Source: an uncultured Lachnospiraceae bacterium
GTDB taxonomy: Bacteria > Bacillota > Clostridia > Lachnospirales > Lachnospiraceae
Assembly: GCA_947626365.1 (NCBI GenBank)
Contig: CANQRW010000022.1
Coordinates: 1 to 46,575 of the forward strand
Direction of reading: 5' to 3'
Length of the DNA stretch: 46,575 bases
Part shown: one piece after another, positions 15,291-23,363 of the stretch
Position numbering within the stretch: position 1 is the stretch's first letter
Layout of the letters: each line of letters opens with the position of its first letter
The notes under the pieces: model-generated
Seen by the model: only the letters and a program-made list of their open reading frames with translations
Database searches by the model: none
Told to the model about the DNA's origin: nothing
Translations under genes and position numbers: made by a program

Positions 15291-16764
15291 CCATCTCCGC
15301 GACGCTCCGGGCAAACGCGATCAGCGGCCCCGGGAAACATCCGAGAAGCAGGGACGCGATCCCCAGGATCCCGATGGGAACCAGCATGGCCGGTTCCGGC
15401 TCTTTTCCCTCCAGCCCTCTCTCCTTAATCTCCTGCCCGTCAAAGTCCTGCCCGGGGAAATATCCCTGGATCATAATGGGAAGCAGATAACCGGCCGTAA
15501 GAAGGGCGCTGATCAGCAGGATCACCGGCCCTATAAAGCCCAGGGCTCCCGTACCGGAAGCCAGGGAACCGGTGGCCAGATACCATTTGCTGACAAAGCC
15601 GCTGGCGGGAGGAATTCCGATCAGGGCCAGAGCCGCCAGCGTGTAGAAGGCCAGTGCCTTGGGCATGATTCTGCCCAGACCCCGCAGCTGCTCGATCCTG
15701 GTCCAGCCGGTCCTTACGATCACGGCGCCGGCGAAAAGGAACAGAGCATCCTTAATCACGGAGTGGAACACCACATGACAGAGGGCCCCCACGAAAGCCG
15801 TTGGTTCCAGGAGACTCAGGCCGAACAGCACGTAAGACACCTGGCTCACTGTCGAGTAGGCAAACCGTTTCTTCATCACCTTTTCCCGGTAGGCCAGCAT
15901 GGAACCCATAAATACCGTGAGAAGAGCCAGAACCATCCAGGCGTACTGGACCCAGGTCCCGCGGATCATAACCGGTCCTACGATAAAATAGACCACACGG
16001 ATAATGGCGATGACGCCGGCCTTGGTGATGACGCCGGACAGCACAGCGCTGGCCGGGGCCGGGGCCACCGGATGGGCCGTAGGCAGCCAGCCGTGAAGGG
16101 GGAACATGCCGGCCTTGGTGCCGAAACCCACGATCATGGCAAAGACGGCAAACAGCAGGAGCCCTTCCTTCCCGGCAATCATGTCCGGGGTCACCACACC
16201 CCCGGCCGTAAACTGCAGATTTCCGCAGACATTGGCCAGGAAGAAGATTCCGAACAGCGCCAGGAAAGCGCCTGCCACCGAATAGAACAGATATTTAAGA
16301 CCCGCATGGATAGCCTCCTTCGTCAGCTCATGGAGAACCAGCGGCAGGGAGGTCAGGGTCATCATCTCGTAGAACACATACATGGTGATCAGATCCGCCG
16401 AGAAATCAAGGCCTGCCAGGACGCCCACCACGATCAGGTAGAAGCCGTAAAACCGCTGCTCATCATGCTCATGCTTCATATAAGAAGTGGAATGGATTCC
16501 TGCCAGCAGCCACATCACCGATGTGAGGACCGCAAACAGGCTCCCCACCTTATCGATTTTCAGACCCAGGGTTATGGTGTCCGTCAGCTTCCAGAGCGTA
16601 ACGCTTCCGCCGCCCATCACGGCCAGGATCACCAGCACCGCTTCCGCCGCCAGCACCGCCGTAAAGCAGCCGGTCAGGACACCTCGATTTTCCTTCAGAT
16701 TTTTTAAGGCAAGAACCAGAACGCCTGCCAGAATCGGCACAAACACCGCCAAAAGCATTAACAT
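15283..16764 (-). CDS. ND4/MrpD-like antiporter subunit
   Basis: This 493-residue membrane protein has about 14 hydrophobic segments. Conserved channel residues are Glu133 (VFYEMMTL), Lys217 (GTKAGMFPLHGWLPTAHPVA) and Lys248 (VITKAGV), with His/Lys in VFHSVIKDALFLFAGAV. Length matches MrpD/MbhH-type subunits. It lies 12 bp after the preceding ND2/ND4-like gene. The ATG is preceded by AGGAGGGAG. It probably provides one of the proton or Na+ half-channels of the complex. Confidence 0.92.
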   Translation of the reverse strand: MLMLLAVFVPILAGVLVLALKNLKENRGVLTGCFTAVLAAEAVLVILAVMGGGSVTLWKLTDTITLGLKIDKVGSLFAVLTSVMWLLAGIHSTSYMKHEHDEQRFYGFYLIVVGVLAGLDFSADLITMYVFYEMMTLTSLPLVLHELTKEAIHAGLKYLFYSVAGAFLALFGIFFLANVCGNLQFTAGGVVTPDMIAGKEGLLLFAVFAMIVGFGTKAGMFPLHGWLPTAHPVAPAPASAVLSGVITKAGVIAIIRVVYFIVGPVMIRGTWVQYAWMVLALLTVFMGSMLAYREKVMKKRFAYSTVSQVSYVLFGLSLLEPTAFVGALCHVVFHSVIKDALFLFAGAVIVRTGWTRIEQLRGLGRIMPKALAFYTLAALALIGIPPASGFVSKWYLATGSLASGTGALGFIGPVILLISALLTAGYLLPIMIQGYFPGQDFDGQEIKERGLEGKEPEPAMLVPIGILGIASLLLGCFPGPLIAFARSVAEMVL

Positions 16765-16776
16765 ACGTTCTCCCTC

Positions 16777-18264
16777 CTAACTAAACATGATAAGTCCCTG
16801 ACCAATGGCGCGCACGATGGGCTGTGAGAACAGGCCCAGCACCAGGTTCAGCAGGATAAAACAAACGACGGCCAGACGAAGATTCCAGGAATCCCTGTGA
16901 ACCTCGTCCACTTTCCGTTTCTCCGGCCGGTACAGGCTGATGACCAGCCGCAGGAAATACACGGCGTTCAGCGTAGTGCTGATGGCCAGAGCGATCAGCG
17001 TGGGAAGCAGCTTCCCTGTATTTTCAAACGCCGAAGTGGCAAACAACAGCTTGGAGATAAATCCGGACAGCATGGGGAAACCTACCATGGACATGGCCCC
17101 CACCGTAAAGCCGATGGCAGCCAGAGGATTCCGGTAGCCGGCCCCGCGAAGGCTCAGATAATCCCGCTCTCCTCCGGAAGCCTCGTAAAGTCCCACGGCG
17201 CTGATAAACAGCAGGGCCTTGGTGGCTCCGTGGGAGAAGATATGGAAGATGGCCGCCGTGGTTCCCGCCTGGGTACCCAGGCCGATTCCCATGTAGATAT
17301 AGCCGATCTGGGCCACGGAGGAATAGGCGATCATCCGGCCTGTATCCTTCTCCTGAATGGCGTGAATGGAACCCATCATCATTCCGGCGATGCCGAACCA
17401 GTACAGCACGTCCAGAGTGTAGCTTTCCATCAGATGTTCCGGAGACATGACACGGTACAGGATCTTGATCAGCAGGAAAATGTATCCCTTGGACACCAGG
17501 CCGGACAGCACCGCGCTGGCCGCGGGCGTGGCATAGGCGTAGGTATCCGGTATCCAGTAATGGAAGGGATAGAGGCCGCTTTTGATGGCAAGGCCTACGC
17601 TGATCACCGCCAGGATCACCAGCATGGGAATCACGTAGGCGTCCGTCGCCGCCAGCTGAGCCACCGCCTCCTTGGCGGGGATCATCAGCAGCTGGCCGGT
17701 CACGTCATAGAGAAGGCTTAAGCCGATCAGGAACAGGCCGGAGCCCAGGGAACTCATGACCATATACCGGATAGCCGCGGACAGGCTTCTGCCCCACTGC
17801 CGGATCATGATCAGGCCGCAGCCGGCGATGGTATTGATCTCCACAAACACGTAAGCCGTGAACAGGTCGTTGGTGTAGACCAGGGCCAGCAGGGAACTGA
17901 GCATCAGGTCAATCATGATGTAGAACAGATTCAGCTTGCTGCCTTCCACGTCCTTTTCCGTGTGGTCCAGGCCGCCCATGACAGACAGCAGCATGACCAC
18001 GCCGAACATTAACGCCGTCAGGCCCTCCAGTACGCCGGCACGGATCTCATTGCCCCAGGGGGCCGGAAAATGTCCCATCATGTAGGTGTAGCTCTCTCCG
18101 GTCTTCCAGGTGTAGGCAAGAACCGCCGCTGACATGCAGGTGGTCACGCCGATGGCGAAGATACTTAAGTTTCTGGCCTTTTTCCCGGATATCACCGCCG
18201 AGACGATACCGGAAAACATGGCGATGATAATGGAAAAGAAAGGAAAATTCTGCACAAAACTCAT
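16777..18264 (-). CDS. ND2/MrpD-like antiporter subunit
   Basis: This 495-residue polytopic protein is the first of four ND-type subunits. Channel residues are Glu142 (YVFVEINTIAG), Lys228 (LAIKSGLYPFHYWIPDTYAYA) and Lys259 (LVSKGYIF), with FHIFSHGATKALLF for the later half-channel. Its start overlaps the stop of the MrpC-like gene by 4 bp (ATGA), so translation is coupled. By position it corresponds to MbhH/MrpD in the archaeal mbh and bacterial mrp orders. Confidence 0.92.
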   Translation of the reverse strand: MSFVQNFPFFSIIIAMFSGIVSAVISGKKARNLSIFAIGVTTCMSAAVLAYTWKTGESYTYMMGHFPAPWGNEIRAGVLEGLTALMFGVVMLLSVMGGLDHTEKDVEGSKLNLFYIMIDLMLSSLLALVYTNDLFTAYVFVEINTIAGCGLIMIRQWGRSLSAAIRYMVMSSLGSGLFLIGLSLLYDVTGQLLMIPAKEAVAQLAATDAYVIPMLVILAVISVGLAIKSGLYPFHYWIPDTYAYATPAASAVLSGLVSKGYIFLLIKILYRVMSPEHLMESYTLDVLYWFGIAGMMMGSIHAIQEKDTGRMIAYSSVAQIGYIYMGIGLGTQAGTTAAIFHIFSHGATKALLFISAVGLYEASGGERDYLSLRGAGYRNPLAAIGFTVGAMSMVGFPMLSGFISKLLFATSAFENTGKLLPTLIALAISTTLNAVYFLRLVISLYRPEKRKVDEVHRDSWNLRLAVVCFILLNLVLGLFSQPIVRAIGQGLIMFS

Positions 18265-18638
18265 GTCTTGCCTTCCTCCTTAACCAGAATCAGGATACGG
18301 TCCAGATTCAGGGAGCCGTACCGCTCATACAGGCGGATGGTCAGTGCCAGCATAAGGGCCGTGGTGCTTACGCTGACCACGATGCCGGTCAGCACCAGGC
18401 CGCTGGGCACCGGATTAATGTAAGCGGAAGCGTCCTGGATGCCGTCGCTCATAATAGGCACCATCCGGCCGGCGATATAACCCTTGGCCGCCAGGAACAG
18501 ATAGACCGCCGTATCCATAATATTCATCCCAATGATCTTCTTGATCAGATTGGGATGCAGAAGAAGCGTGGTAAACCCGATTCCAAACAGGATCATGGAT
18601 ACGGTCTCCTCGATATTCAGCATCAAATGAGCAAACAT
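18261..18638 (-). CDS. mrpC: Cation:proton antiporter subunit C (MrpC/NuoK-like)
   Basis: This 125-residue protein has three membrane segments. Family marks are GIGFTTLLLHPNLIKKIIGMNIMD near the start and NPVPSGLVLTGIVVSVSTTALMLAL in the last helix, as in MrpC/MnhC and NuoK. The ATG at 18638 has AAGGAGG 8 bases upstream; a longer frame to 18707 lies in the previous gene and is not used. It links the small subunits to the ND-type pumps. Confidence 0.92.
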   Translation of the reverse strand: MFAHLMLNIEETVSMILFGIGFTTLLLHPNLIKKIIGMNIMDTAVYLFLAAKGYIAGRMVPIMSDGIQDASAYINPVPSGLVLTGIVVSVSTTALMLALTIRLYERYGSLNLDRILILVKEEGKT

Positions 18639-18639
18639 A

Positions 18640-19674
18640 TCACATGCCTCCTTTCCGGAACAGAGTAAAGAACGCGTACATGGTGCAGGCCACCACCAGG
18701 CCCACACATATATTCAGCGGCAGAATCAGGCCGCTGCTTAAGATCGCCCCCGGCGTCCCCAGAGGAATCCCGCTTTCCAGATGGTTGGCCCCGGTAAAGA
18801 AGGAATAGCTCTTGGCCAGACAGTAGAAGGTCAAAGCGCAGAGGGTCATGCGCCGGTACACCTTCTCCGTGAAAAACCGGTGGGTCTTCTTAAATCCAAA
18901 TGCGTTCAGATACAGGATCAGGCCGGAGCCCAGCACTGCGCCGCCGGAGAAGCCTCCGCCCGGCGACAGGTGGCCGTTGAGCACAATGTAAATTCCGAAC
19001 ACCAGGATCATAGGCACCAGGATCTTGGCCGCCGTCTGAAGGACCACATCATTTCTGGGCTCGAAGACTGTATCATCCTCTCCCAGGTTCTCCCCGTTCC
19101 GCCCCTTAACCGCAATGTCCACCCGCAGAAGCACCAGCACACAGCAGGATGCGATAAAAAGCACGCAGGACTCGCCGAAGGTATCGAAGGCACGGTAATC
19201 CAGGATCATGCCGGTGACGAAGTTGACGGCTCCCGTCTCCTGGACGCCGCTCTCGATGTACCTCTGAGGCACCTCATTGTTGGCGGGATTTCCCGCCTCG
19301 CCAAACATGGGCAGGGCCGTCACCGTCCACAGAAGCACCGCGATAATGGCGGCGCACAGGATCACGGCCATGACCCGGTACAATTTCTCAAAAGACCAGA
19401 GGCCGCTGGCCTCAAGATTCCGGTAAATCTGCTCCTCCGTCGGTTTCTGACGGCCTTCCCAGACGGTCTCCTCTGACATACCCTGGGGCCACATCAGATT
19501 CTGAGAAGCCTGGGCTTCACTCTGCTGTATCCTCCATGCCTCAGGAACCTGCTCCTGCTCCGCAGGCGGAGCCTTGATCTCCGTAATCTCCTGCAGCAGA
19601 TCCACATCGCCGTCATACCACCGCTTCAGTTTGCGGGCCCGGCTGTTTTCATAGTTATCCCTGACTCTGCTCAT
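18640..19674 (-). CDS. MbhE-MbhF (MrpB-type) fusion with long hydrophilic N-terminus
   Basis: This 344-residue protein has three parts. The first (about 1-100) is hydrophilic and Glu/Gln-rich, of unknown role. The second (about 103-185) is an MbhE-like domain with FGEAGNPANNEVPQRYIESG and TGMILDYRAFDTFGES. The third (about 215-340) is an MrpB/MnhB domain with ILVPMILVFGIYIVLNGHLSPGGGFSGG. In archaeal mbh operons MbhE and MbhF are separate; in mrp operons the first is the end of MrpA. The ATG at 19674 has GAGGAGG upstream. Its start overlaps the DUF4040 gene by 20 bp. Confidence 0.85.
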   Translation of the reverse strand: MSRVRDNYENSRARKLKRWYDGDVDLLQEITEIKAPPAEQEQVPEAWRIQQSEAQASQNLMWPQGMSEETVWEGRQKPTEEQIYRNLEASGLWSFEKLYRVMAVILCAAIIAVLLWTVTALPMFGEAGNPANNEVPQRYIESGVQETGAVNFVTGMILDYRAFDTFGESCVLFIASCCVLVLLRVDIAVKGRNGENLGEDDTVFEPRNDVVLQTAAKILVPMILVFGIYIVLNGHLSPGGGFSGGAVLGSGLILYLNAFGFKKTHRFFTEKVYRRMTLCALTFYCLAKSYSFFTGANHLESGIPLGTPGAILSSGLILPLNICVGLVVACTMYAFFTLFRKGGM

Positions 19675-19921
19675 CCTCGTCCTCCTCATGAATGGCCCGG
19701 ATTTTCCTCAGGGTCACAAAGAAAAGAATACTGGTAACTCCGGCGCCTACGGCCGCCTCGGTGATGGCCAGATCCGGGGACTGCAGAAATACCCAGATGA
19801 CGCACATGATCAGGCTGTAGGACATGAAAATGACAATAGACGCCAGAAGATCCCGAACCACCGCCACACATACGGCGCAGACGATCAGAGATATCAGAAG
19901 AATGATCTCAAACAGTTTCAT
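19655..19921 (-). CDS. MbhD-like / DUF4040 antiporter subunit
   Basis: This 88-residue protein has three hydrophobic segments and the conserved stretch SPDLAITEAAVGAGVTSILFF. The same stretch occurs in MbhD and in the C-terminal part of MrpA. It ends in an acidic tail. It overlaps the end of mrpG by 14 bp and the fusion gene by 20 bp, a tightly coupled arrangement. Confidence 0.88.
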   Translation of the reverse strand: MKLFEIILLISLIVCAVCVAVVRDLLASIVIFMSYSLIMCVIWVFLQSPDLAITEAAVGAGVTSILFFVTLRKIRAIHEEDEDEQSQG

Positions 19922-20264
19922 CTTCCGCCTCCTTCTCCTTATCCTCGCGGATAATCAAAAGTTCTCCCAGATGCCGGTTGGTCAAAACCTCCAGCCGTCC
20001 GATCATATGACCGGACACCGGGGAGGCCAGCCAGAAGAACAGGATCACCAGAAACAGCTTCAGGGAATCCAGAGAGAATCCCCGCATGATGATCAGTCCC
20101 AGAAACACAAAAAGAATCGCCAGGGTATCGCCCATGGCCGCCGCGTGAATCCGGTTCAGGGCTTTCTTAAAACGGTTGACGCCAAACACCGCCAGCACCT
20201 CGAAGACCAGGCCGGTCACCAGAAATACTGCCGCGACAATAAAACGAATCCATTCCCAAACCAT
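19908..20264 (-). CDS. mrpG: Cation:proton antiporter subunit G
   Basis: This 118-residue protein has three membrane segments. Marks are LFFWLASPVSGHMIGR and FKKALNRIHAAAMGDTL, typical of MrpG/MnhG/MbhC. Its ATG shares one base with the stop of mrpF (TAATG), showing coupled translation. It is an accessory membrane subunit of the antiporter complex. Confidence 0.93.
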   Translation of the reverse strand: MVWEWIRFIVAAVFLVTGLVFEVLAVFGVNRFKKALNRIHAAAMGDTLAILFVFLGLIIMRGFSLDSLKLFLVILFFWLASPVSGHMIGRLEVLTNRHLGELLIIREDKEKEAEDETV

Positions 20265-20773
20265 TATGCTCCCTCCTTCGCTGCCTCAGGCTGCATGCGA
20301 TTCGCTTCCGCAGAAACCGCTGTTTTCACAGAGCCGGCGTTCTTCACAGCAATCTCATTTCCTGCCTCTTCCGCACTGCCGGATTCTGTACTGCCGGTTT
20401 TCTCCGCATCCGCTTCCACAACTCCGCTCTCCCGCACCTGGGCCTGCTGCTCCAGATTGTCCTCGATGGCCGTCAGATTGGCCTTCCGGTTTCGTTTCTG
20501 GAGGTAGACGCCGGTATAGACCTTGCACAGCACCACCACACCCAGGAAACTGACCATGGCGTAGATCAGGCACACATCCACCAGATAATTTTCATCCAGA
20601 TACAGGGAAAGGATGGCAATCAGCATAATGATGATGGTGCCGATCATATTGACCGCTATGATCCGGTCTGAGATTCCCGGTCCCAGCACGGACCGTATGA
20701 TCCCCAGAATGATCAGCACGCCCAGAACCAGCATGGCTCCCAGAAGAAGCACATGATAAGCCGTCTCAACCAT
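20264..20773 (-). CDS. mrpF: Cation:proton antiporter subunit F with C-terminal extension
   Basis: The first 95 residues are an MrpF/MnhF/MbhB domain with RSVLGPGISDRIIAVNMIGT and DVCLIYAMVSFLGVVVLCKV. Ordinary family members stop there. Here about 70 more residues, rich in Ala, Glu, Ser and Gly, follow and are probably disordered. It overlaps mrpE by 8 bp and mrpG by 1 bp. No frameshift is needed to explain the extension. Confidence 0.88.
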   Translation of the reverse strand: MVETAYHVLLLGAMLVLGVLIILGIIRSVLGPGISDRIIAVNMIGTIIIMLIAILSLYLDENYLVDVCLIYAMVSFLGVVVLCKVYTGVYLQKRNRKANLTAIEDNLEQQAQVRESGVVEADAEKTGSTESGSAEEAGNEIAVKNAGSVKTAVSAEANRMQPEAAKEGA

Positions 20774-21245
20774 AGAACCGCTCCTCCTCCGCTTCCATCT
20801 CTTTCAAAAGCTTCACAAACACCGACTGATTCAGGCCTTCCGCCAGCTTCCGGTCCAGGCAGTGGACGCAGAACCGGTCCCCCTCCACCGACACGGTGAT
20901 GGTTCCCGGCGTCAGGGTGATGGAATCCGCCAGCATGGCCCGGGACAGATCCCTGCGGAAATCCGTGTCAAAATAGACCAGCGCCGGCTCCGGCTCCATC
21001 ACGGGAGACACGATGATCTTCAGCACCTCCACATTGGCCTTGACGATCTCCTGAACCAGCACCCAGAAGTACCGGATAAACAGCGGAATCATCCGAAACA
21101 GAAGCAGCTCCTTCTTCACGCTGTAATCCATAAACCGGCACATAAAGAAAAACAGTGCCGCCGATATGCCCAGTCCGAAGAGACAAATCTCCATCGTCAC
21201 TTTACCGTTCAATATCAGCCACACTGCAAAAATCAGGATAAACAT
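20766..21245 (-). CDS. mrpE: Cation:proton antiporter subunit E
   Basis: The first gene of the operon encodes about 159 residues with two N-terminal membrane segments and a cytoplasmic domain. The MrpE/MnhE/MbhA signature SITLTPGTITVSVEGD is intact, followed by FCVHCLD. I prefer the ATG at 21245, which has AAGGA about 10 bases upstream; a GTG at 21254 is in frame but too close to the ribosome site. It is required for assembly of Mrp-type complexes in other bacteria. Confidence 0.92.
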   Translation of the reverse strand: MFILIFAVWLILNGKVTMEICLFGLGISAALFFFMCRFMDYSVKKELLLFRMIPLFIRYFWVLVQEIVKANVEVLKIIVSPVMEPEPALVYFDTDFRRDLSRAMLADSITLTPGTITVSVEGDRFCVHCLDRKLAEGLNQSVFVKLLKEMEAEEERFYG

Positions 21246-21278
21246 GCCATTCACTTCCTTTTGAAATGTACGGCAACA

Positions 21279-21307
21279 ATTATATACCCATTTTTTTAGA
21301 AAAACAA
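21279..21307 (-). promoter_or_regulatory. Promoter of the antiporter operon
   Basis: On the minus strand, TTGTTT (21302-21307), a 17-bp spacer and a perfect TATAAT (21279-21284) lie about 34 bp before the mrpE start, in the 77 bp after rmlD. A strong, apparently unregulated-looking sigma-A promoter. Confidence 0.7.
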
Positions 21308-21322
21308 GCCTTATCTGTCATT

Positions 21323-22162
21323 TTATCCCAGCTCCCTCAGATACCTTCCCAAAGCATCCTGCCACGCAGGCAGCCGCTGAAATCCGGCCGCGTCCAGCTT
21401 GGACTTGTCCATGCGGCTGTTGGCCGGCCGCTTCGCTTTCGCCGGATACTGATCGCTGGTCACCGGGATCACGTTCACCTTCATGCCGGCCTGGCGGAAG
21501 ATCTCCACGGCAAACTCATGCCAGCTGCACAGACCCTCGTTGGTGGCGTGATAGCGGCCGTAGCGGTCCGTCTCGATCATATCCGCCAGAAGGCGGGCCA
21601 GGTCATAGGTATACGTAGGCGAACCGATCTGATCACATACCACAGTCAGGGTATCCCTGGTCTTTCCCAGATTCAGCATGGTTTTGATGAAATTCTTCCC
21701 GTTGACGCCGAAGACCCAGGCGATGCGCACGATGAAATATTTCTCCAGCCCCTCCACCGCCAGCTCGCCCTCATATTTGGTCTGACCGTAGACGTTTAAC
21801 GGCTGGCGCTCATCGTCCGGCTCCCAGGGGCGTGTGCCCTGGCCGTTAAAGACATAATCCGTACTAATGTACATCAGCTTGCAGTTAAGTTCCTTACAGA
21901 CCCGGGCGATATTCTCCGTACCGCCTGCGTTGACCCGGCGGCACAGCTCCTCATTGTCCTCGGCGGCATCCACCGCCGTATAGGCCGCGCAGTGGATCAC
22001 AGCGTCGGGCGCCGCATCCTTTATGACACGCTCCACTGAAGCGGCGTCCGTGATATCCATTTCATCAATGTCCACGCCGACGGCGGTATGGTTCCGCTTT
22101 TCCAGTTCATTTACCACGTCATGGCCCAGCTGGCCCTTGACGCCTGTCACCAAAACCTTCAT
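21323..22162 (-). CDS. rmlD: dTDP-4-dehydrorhamnose reductase
   Basis: This protein of about 279 residues in the short-chain reductase fold makes dTDP-L-rhamnose by reducing dTDP-4-keto-L-rhamnose. The NAD(P) loop VTGVKGQLGHDV is at the N-terminus, the catalytic YGQTKYEGE gives Tyr-X3-Lys, and DINDVAAV-equivalent positions carry DITDAASVERV. The ATG at 22162 is used; a TTG at 22168 sits nearer the AAGGAG site and may be the true start. Product feeds rhamnose into cell-wall glycans. It is the last gene of the rmlA-rmlB-rmlD unit, and no rmlC is present. Confidence 0.93.
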   Translation of the reverse strand: MKVLVTGVKGQLGHDVVNELEKRNHTAVGVDIDEMDITDAASVERVIKDAAPDAVIHCAAYTAVDAAEDNEELCRRVNAGGTENIARVCKELNCKLMYISTDYVFNGQGTRPWEPDDERQPLNVYGQTKYEGELAVEGLEKYFIVRIAWVFGVNGKNFIKTMLNLGKTRDTLTVVCDQIGSPTYTYDLARLLADMIETDRYGRYHATNEGLCSWHEFAVEIFRQAGMKVNVIPVTSDQYPAKAKRPANSRMDKSKLDAAGFQRLPAWQDALGRYLRELG

Positions 22163-22230
22163 TTTCAATCATTCTCCTTTATCTCCGGCCTTCCGATTCT
22201 TACTGCCTCGCAGATTCCGAACCGCAGCTC

Positions 22231-23265
22231 TCATGAATTTGTTTCCAGCCGTTTCCCGTACATCTTATCAAAATAGTTGGCGTACTCCCCGGAGATGATA
22301 TGCTCCCACCACTCTCTGTTGTTCAGATACCAGTCGATGGTCTGGCGGATGCCGGTGTCAAAGGTGTACTTCGGCCTCCAGCCCAGCTCCGTCTCGATCT
22401 TGGTGGGGTCGATGGCGTAGCGCAGATCGTGTCCCGGACGGTCGGTGACAAAACGGATCAGGCTCTCCGGCTTATCCAGAGCTTTCAGAATGGTCTTCAC
22501 CACCTCCAGGTTGGTCTTCTCATTGTGGCCGCCGATGTTGTAGACCTCTCCCACTCTTCCTTTGTGAATGATCAGATCGATGGCCTCGCAGTGATCAGAC
22601 ACATGGAGCCAGTCCCGGACATTCTCCCCCTTGCCGTAGACCGGCAGCTCCTCGTCCGCCAGGGCCCGGCTGATGATCAGGGGAATCAGCTTCTCCGGAA
22701 AATGATAGGGCCCGTAGTTGTTGGAGCAGCGGGAAATGGTTACCGGCAGCCCGTAGGTCCGGTGATACGCCAGCACAAACAGGTCGGCGCTGGCCTTGGA
22801 AGAGCTGTAGGGACTGGAGGTATGGATGGGAGTCTCCTCGGTAAAGAACAGATCCGGCCGGTCCAGGGGCAGGTCCCCGTAAACCTCATCGGTAGACACC
22901 TGATGATACCGTTTCACGCCGTATTTTCTGGAGGCGTCCAGAAGCACCCGGGTTCCCATCACATTGGTCTGGACGAAGATGCCTGGGTCTGTGATAGAAC
23001 GGTCCACATGGCTCTCCGCCGCGAAATTTACCACGACATCAAACTTCTCCTTTTCGAACAGGTCCATGATAAAGGGCTCGTCGGCGATGTCGCCCTTCAC
23101 AAATTGATAATTAGGTTTGTCCTCCACAGGCTTTAAGGTCTCCAGATTGCCCGCGTAGGTCAGAAGATCCAGATTCACGATCTGGTAATCCGGATATTTA
23201 TTTACCATATGATGAACAAAATTTCCTCCGATAAATCCGGCTCCGCCGGTCACTAATACTTTCAT
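22231..23265 (-). CDS. rmlB: dTDP-glucose 4,6-dehydratase
   Basis: This 344-residue extended short-chain dehydrogenase converts dTDP-glucose to dTDP-4-keto-6-deoxyglucose. NAD-binding motif TGGAGFIGGNFV is at about 7-18, STDEVYGDLP gives the Thr/Asp/Glu active-site triad, and YSSSKASAD gives Tyr-X3-Lys. The ATG at 23265 has GGAGAGGA 3-4 bases upstream; a longer frame to 23370 runs into rmlA and lacks a ribosome site. Its leader contains a hairpin shared with the GH88/105 gene. Confidence 0.95.
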   Translation of the reverse strand: MKVLVTGGAGFIGGNFVHHMVNKYPDYQIVNLDLLTYAGNLETLKPVEDKPNYQFVKGDIADEPFIMDLFEKEKFDVVVNFAAESHVDRSITDPGIFVQTNVMGTRVLLDASRKYGVKRYHQVSTDEVYGDLPLDRPDLFFTEETPIHTSSPYSSSKASADLFVLAYHRTYGLPVTISRCSNNYGPYHFPEKLIPLIISRALADEELPVYGKGENVRDWLHVSDHCEAIDLIIHKGRVGEVYNIGGHNEKTNLEVVKTILKALDKPESLIRFVTDRPGHDLRYAIDPTKIETELGWRPKYTFDTGIRQTIDWYLNNREWWEHIISGEYANYFDKMYGKRLETNS

Positions 23266-23310
23266 ATTCCTCTCCATTCCGCCGCCCTTTATCCGGCGGC
23301 CCGCACAAAT
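23266..23310 (-). promoter_or_regulatory. Leader hairpin of rmlB, shared with the GH88/105 gene
   Basis: On the minus strand, GCCGCC, a GGATAAA loop and GGGCGGC abut GGAATGGAGAGG, the ribosome site. See 4807-4848 for the second occurrence. It sits in the 98-bp gap between rmlA and rmlB. Confidence 0.45.
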
Positions 23311-23363
23311 ATAAATTGTATGATAAAGCTTTTTAAGACATCTCCCTGCCGCCTGCGGCTCCG

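Noticed and set aside
16777-18264. Respiratory complex I or hydrogenase operon
   Set aside because: No NuoB/D/I-like or NiFe/FeS (CxxC) subunit is found among the ten genes, so only the membrane ion-pump part is supported.
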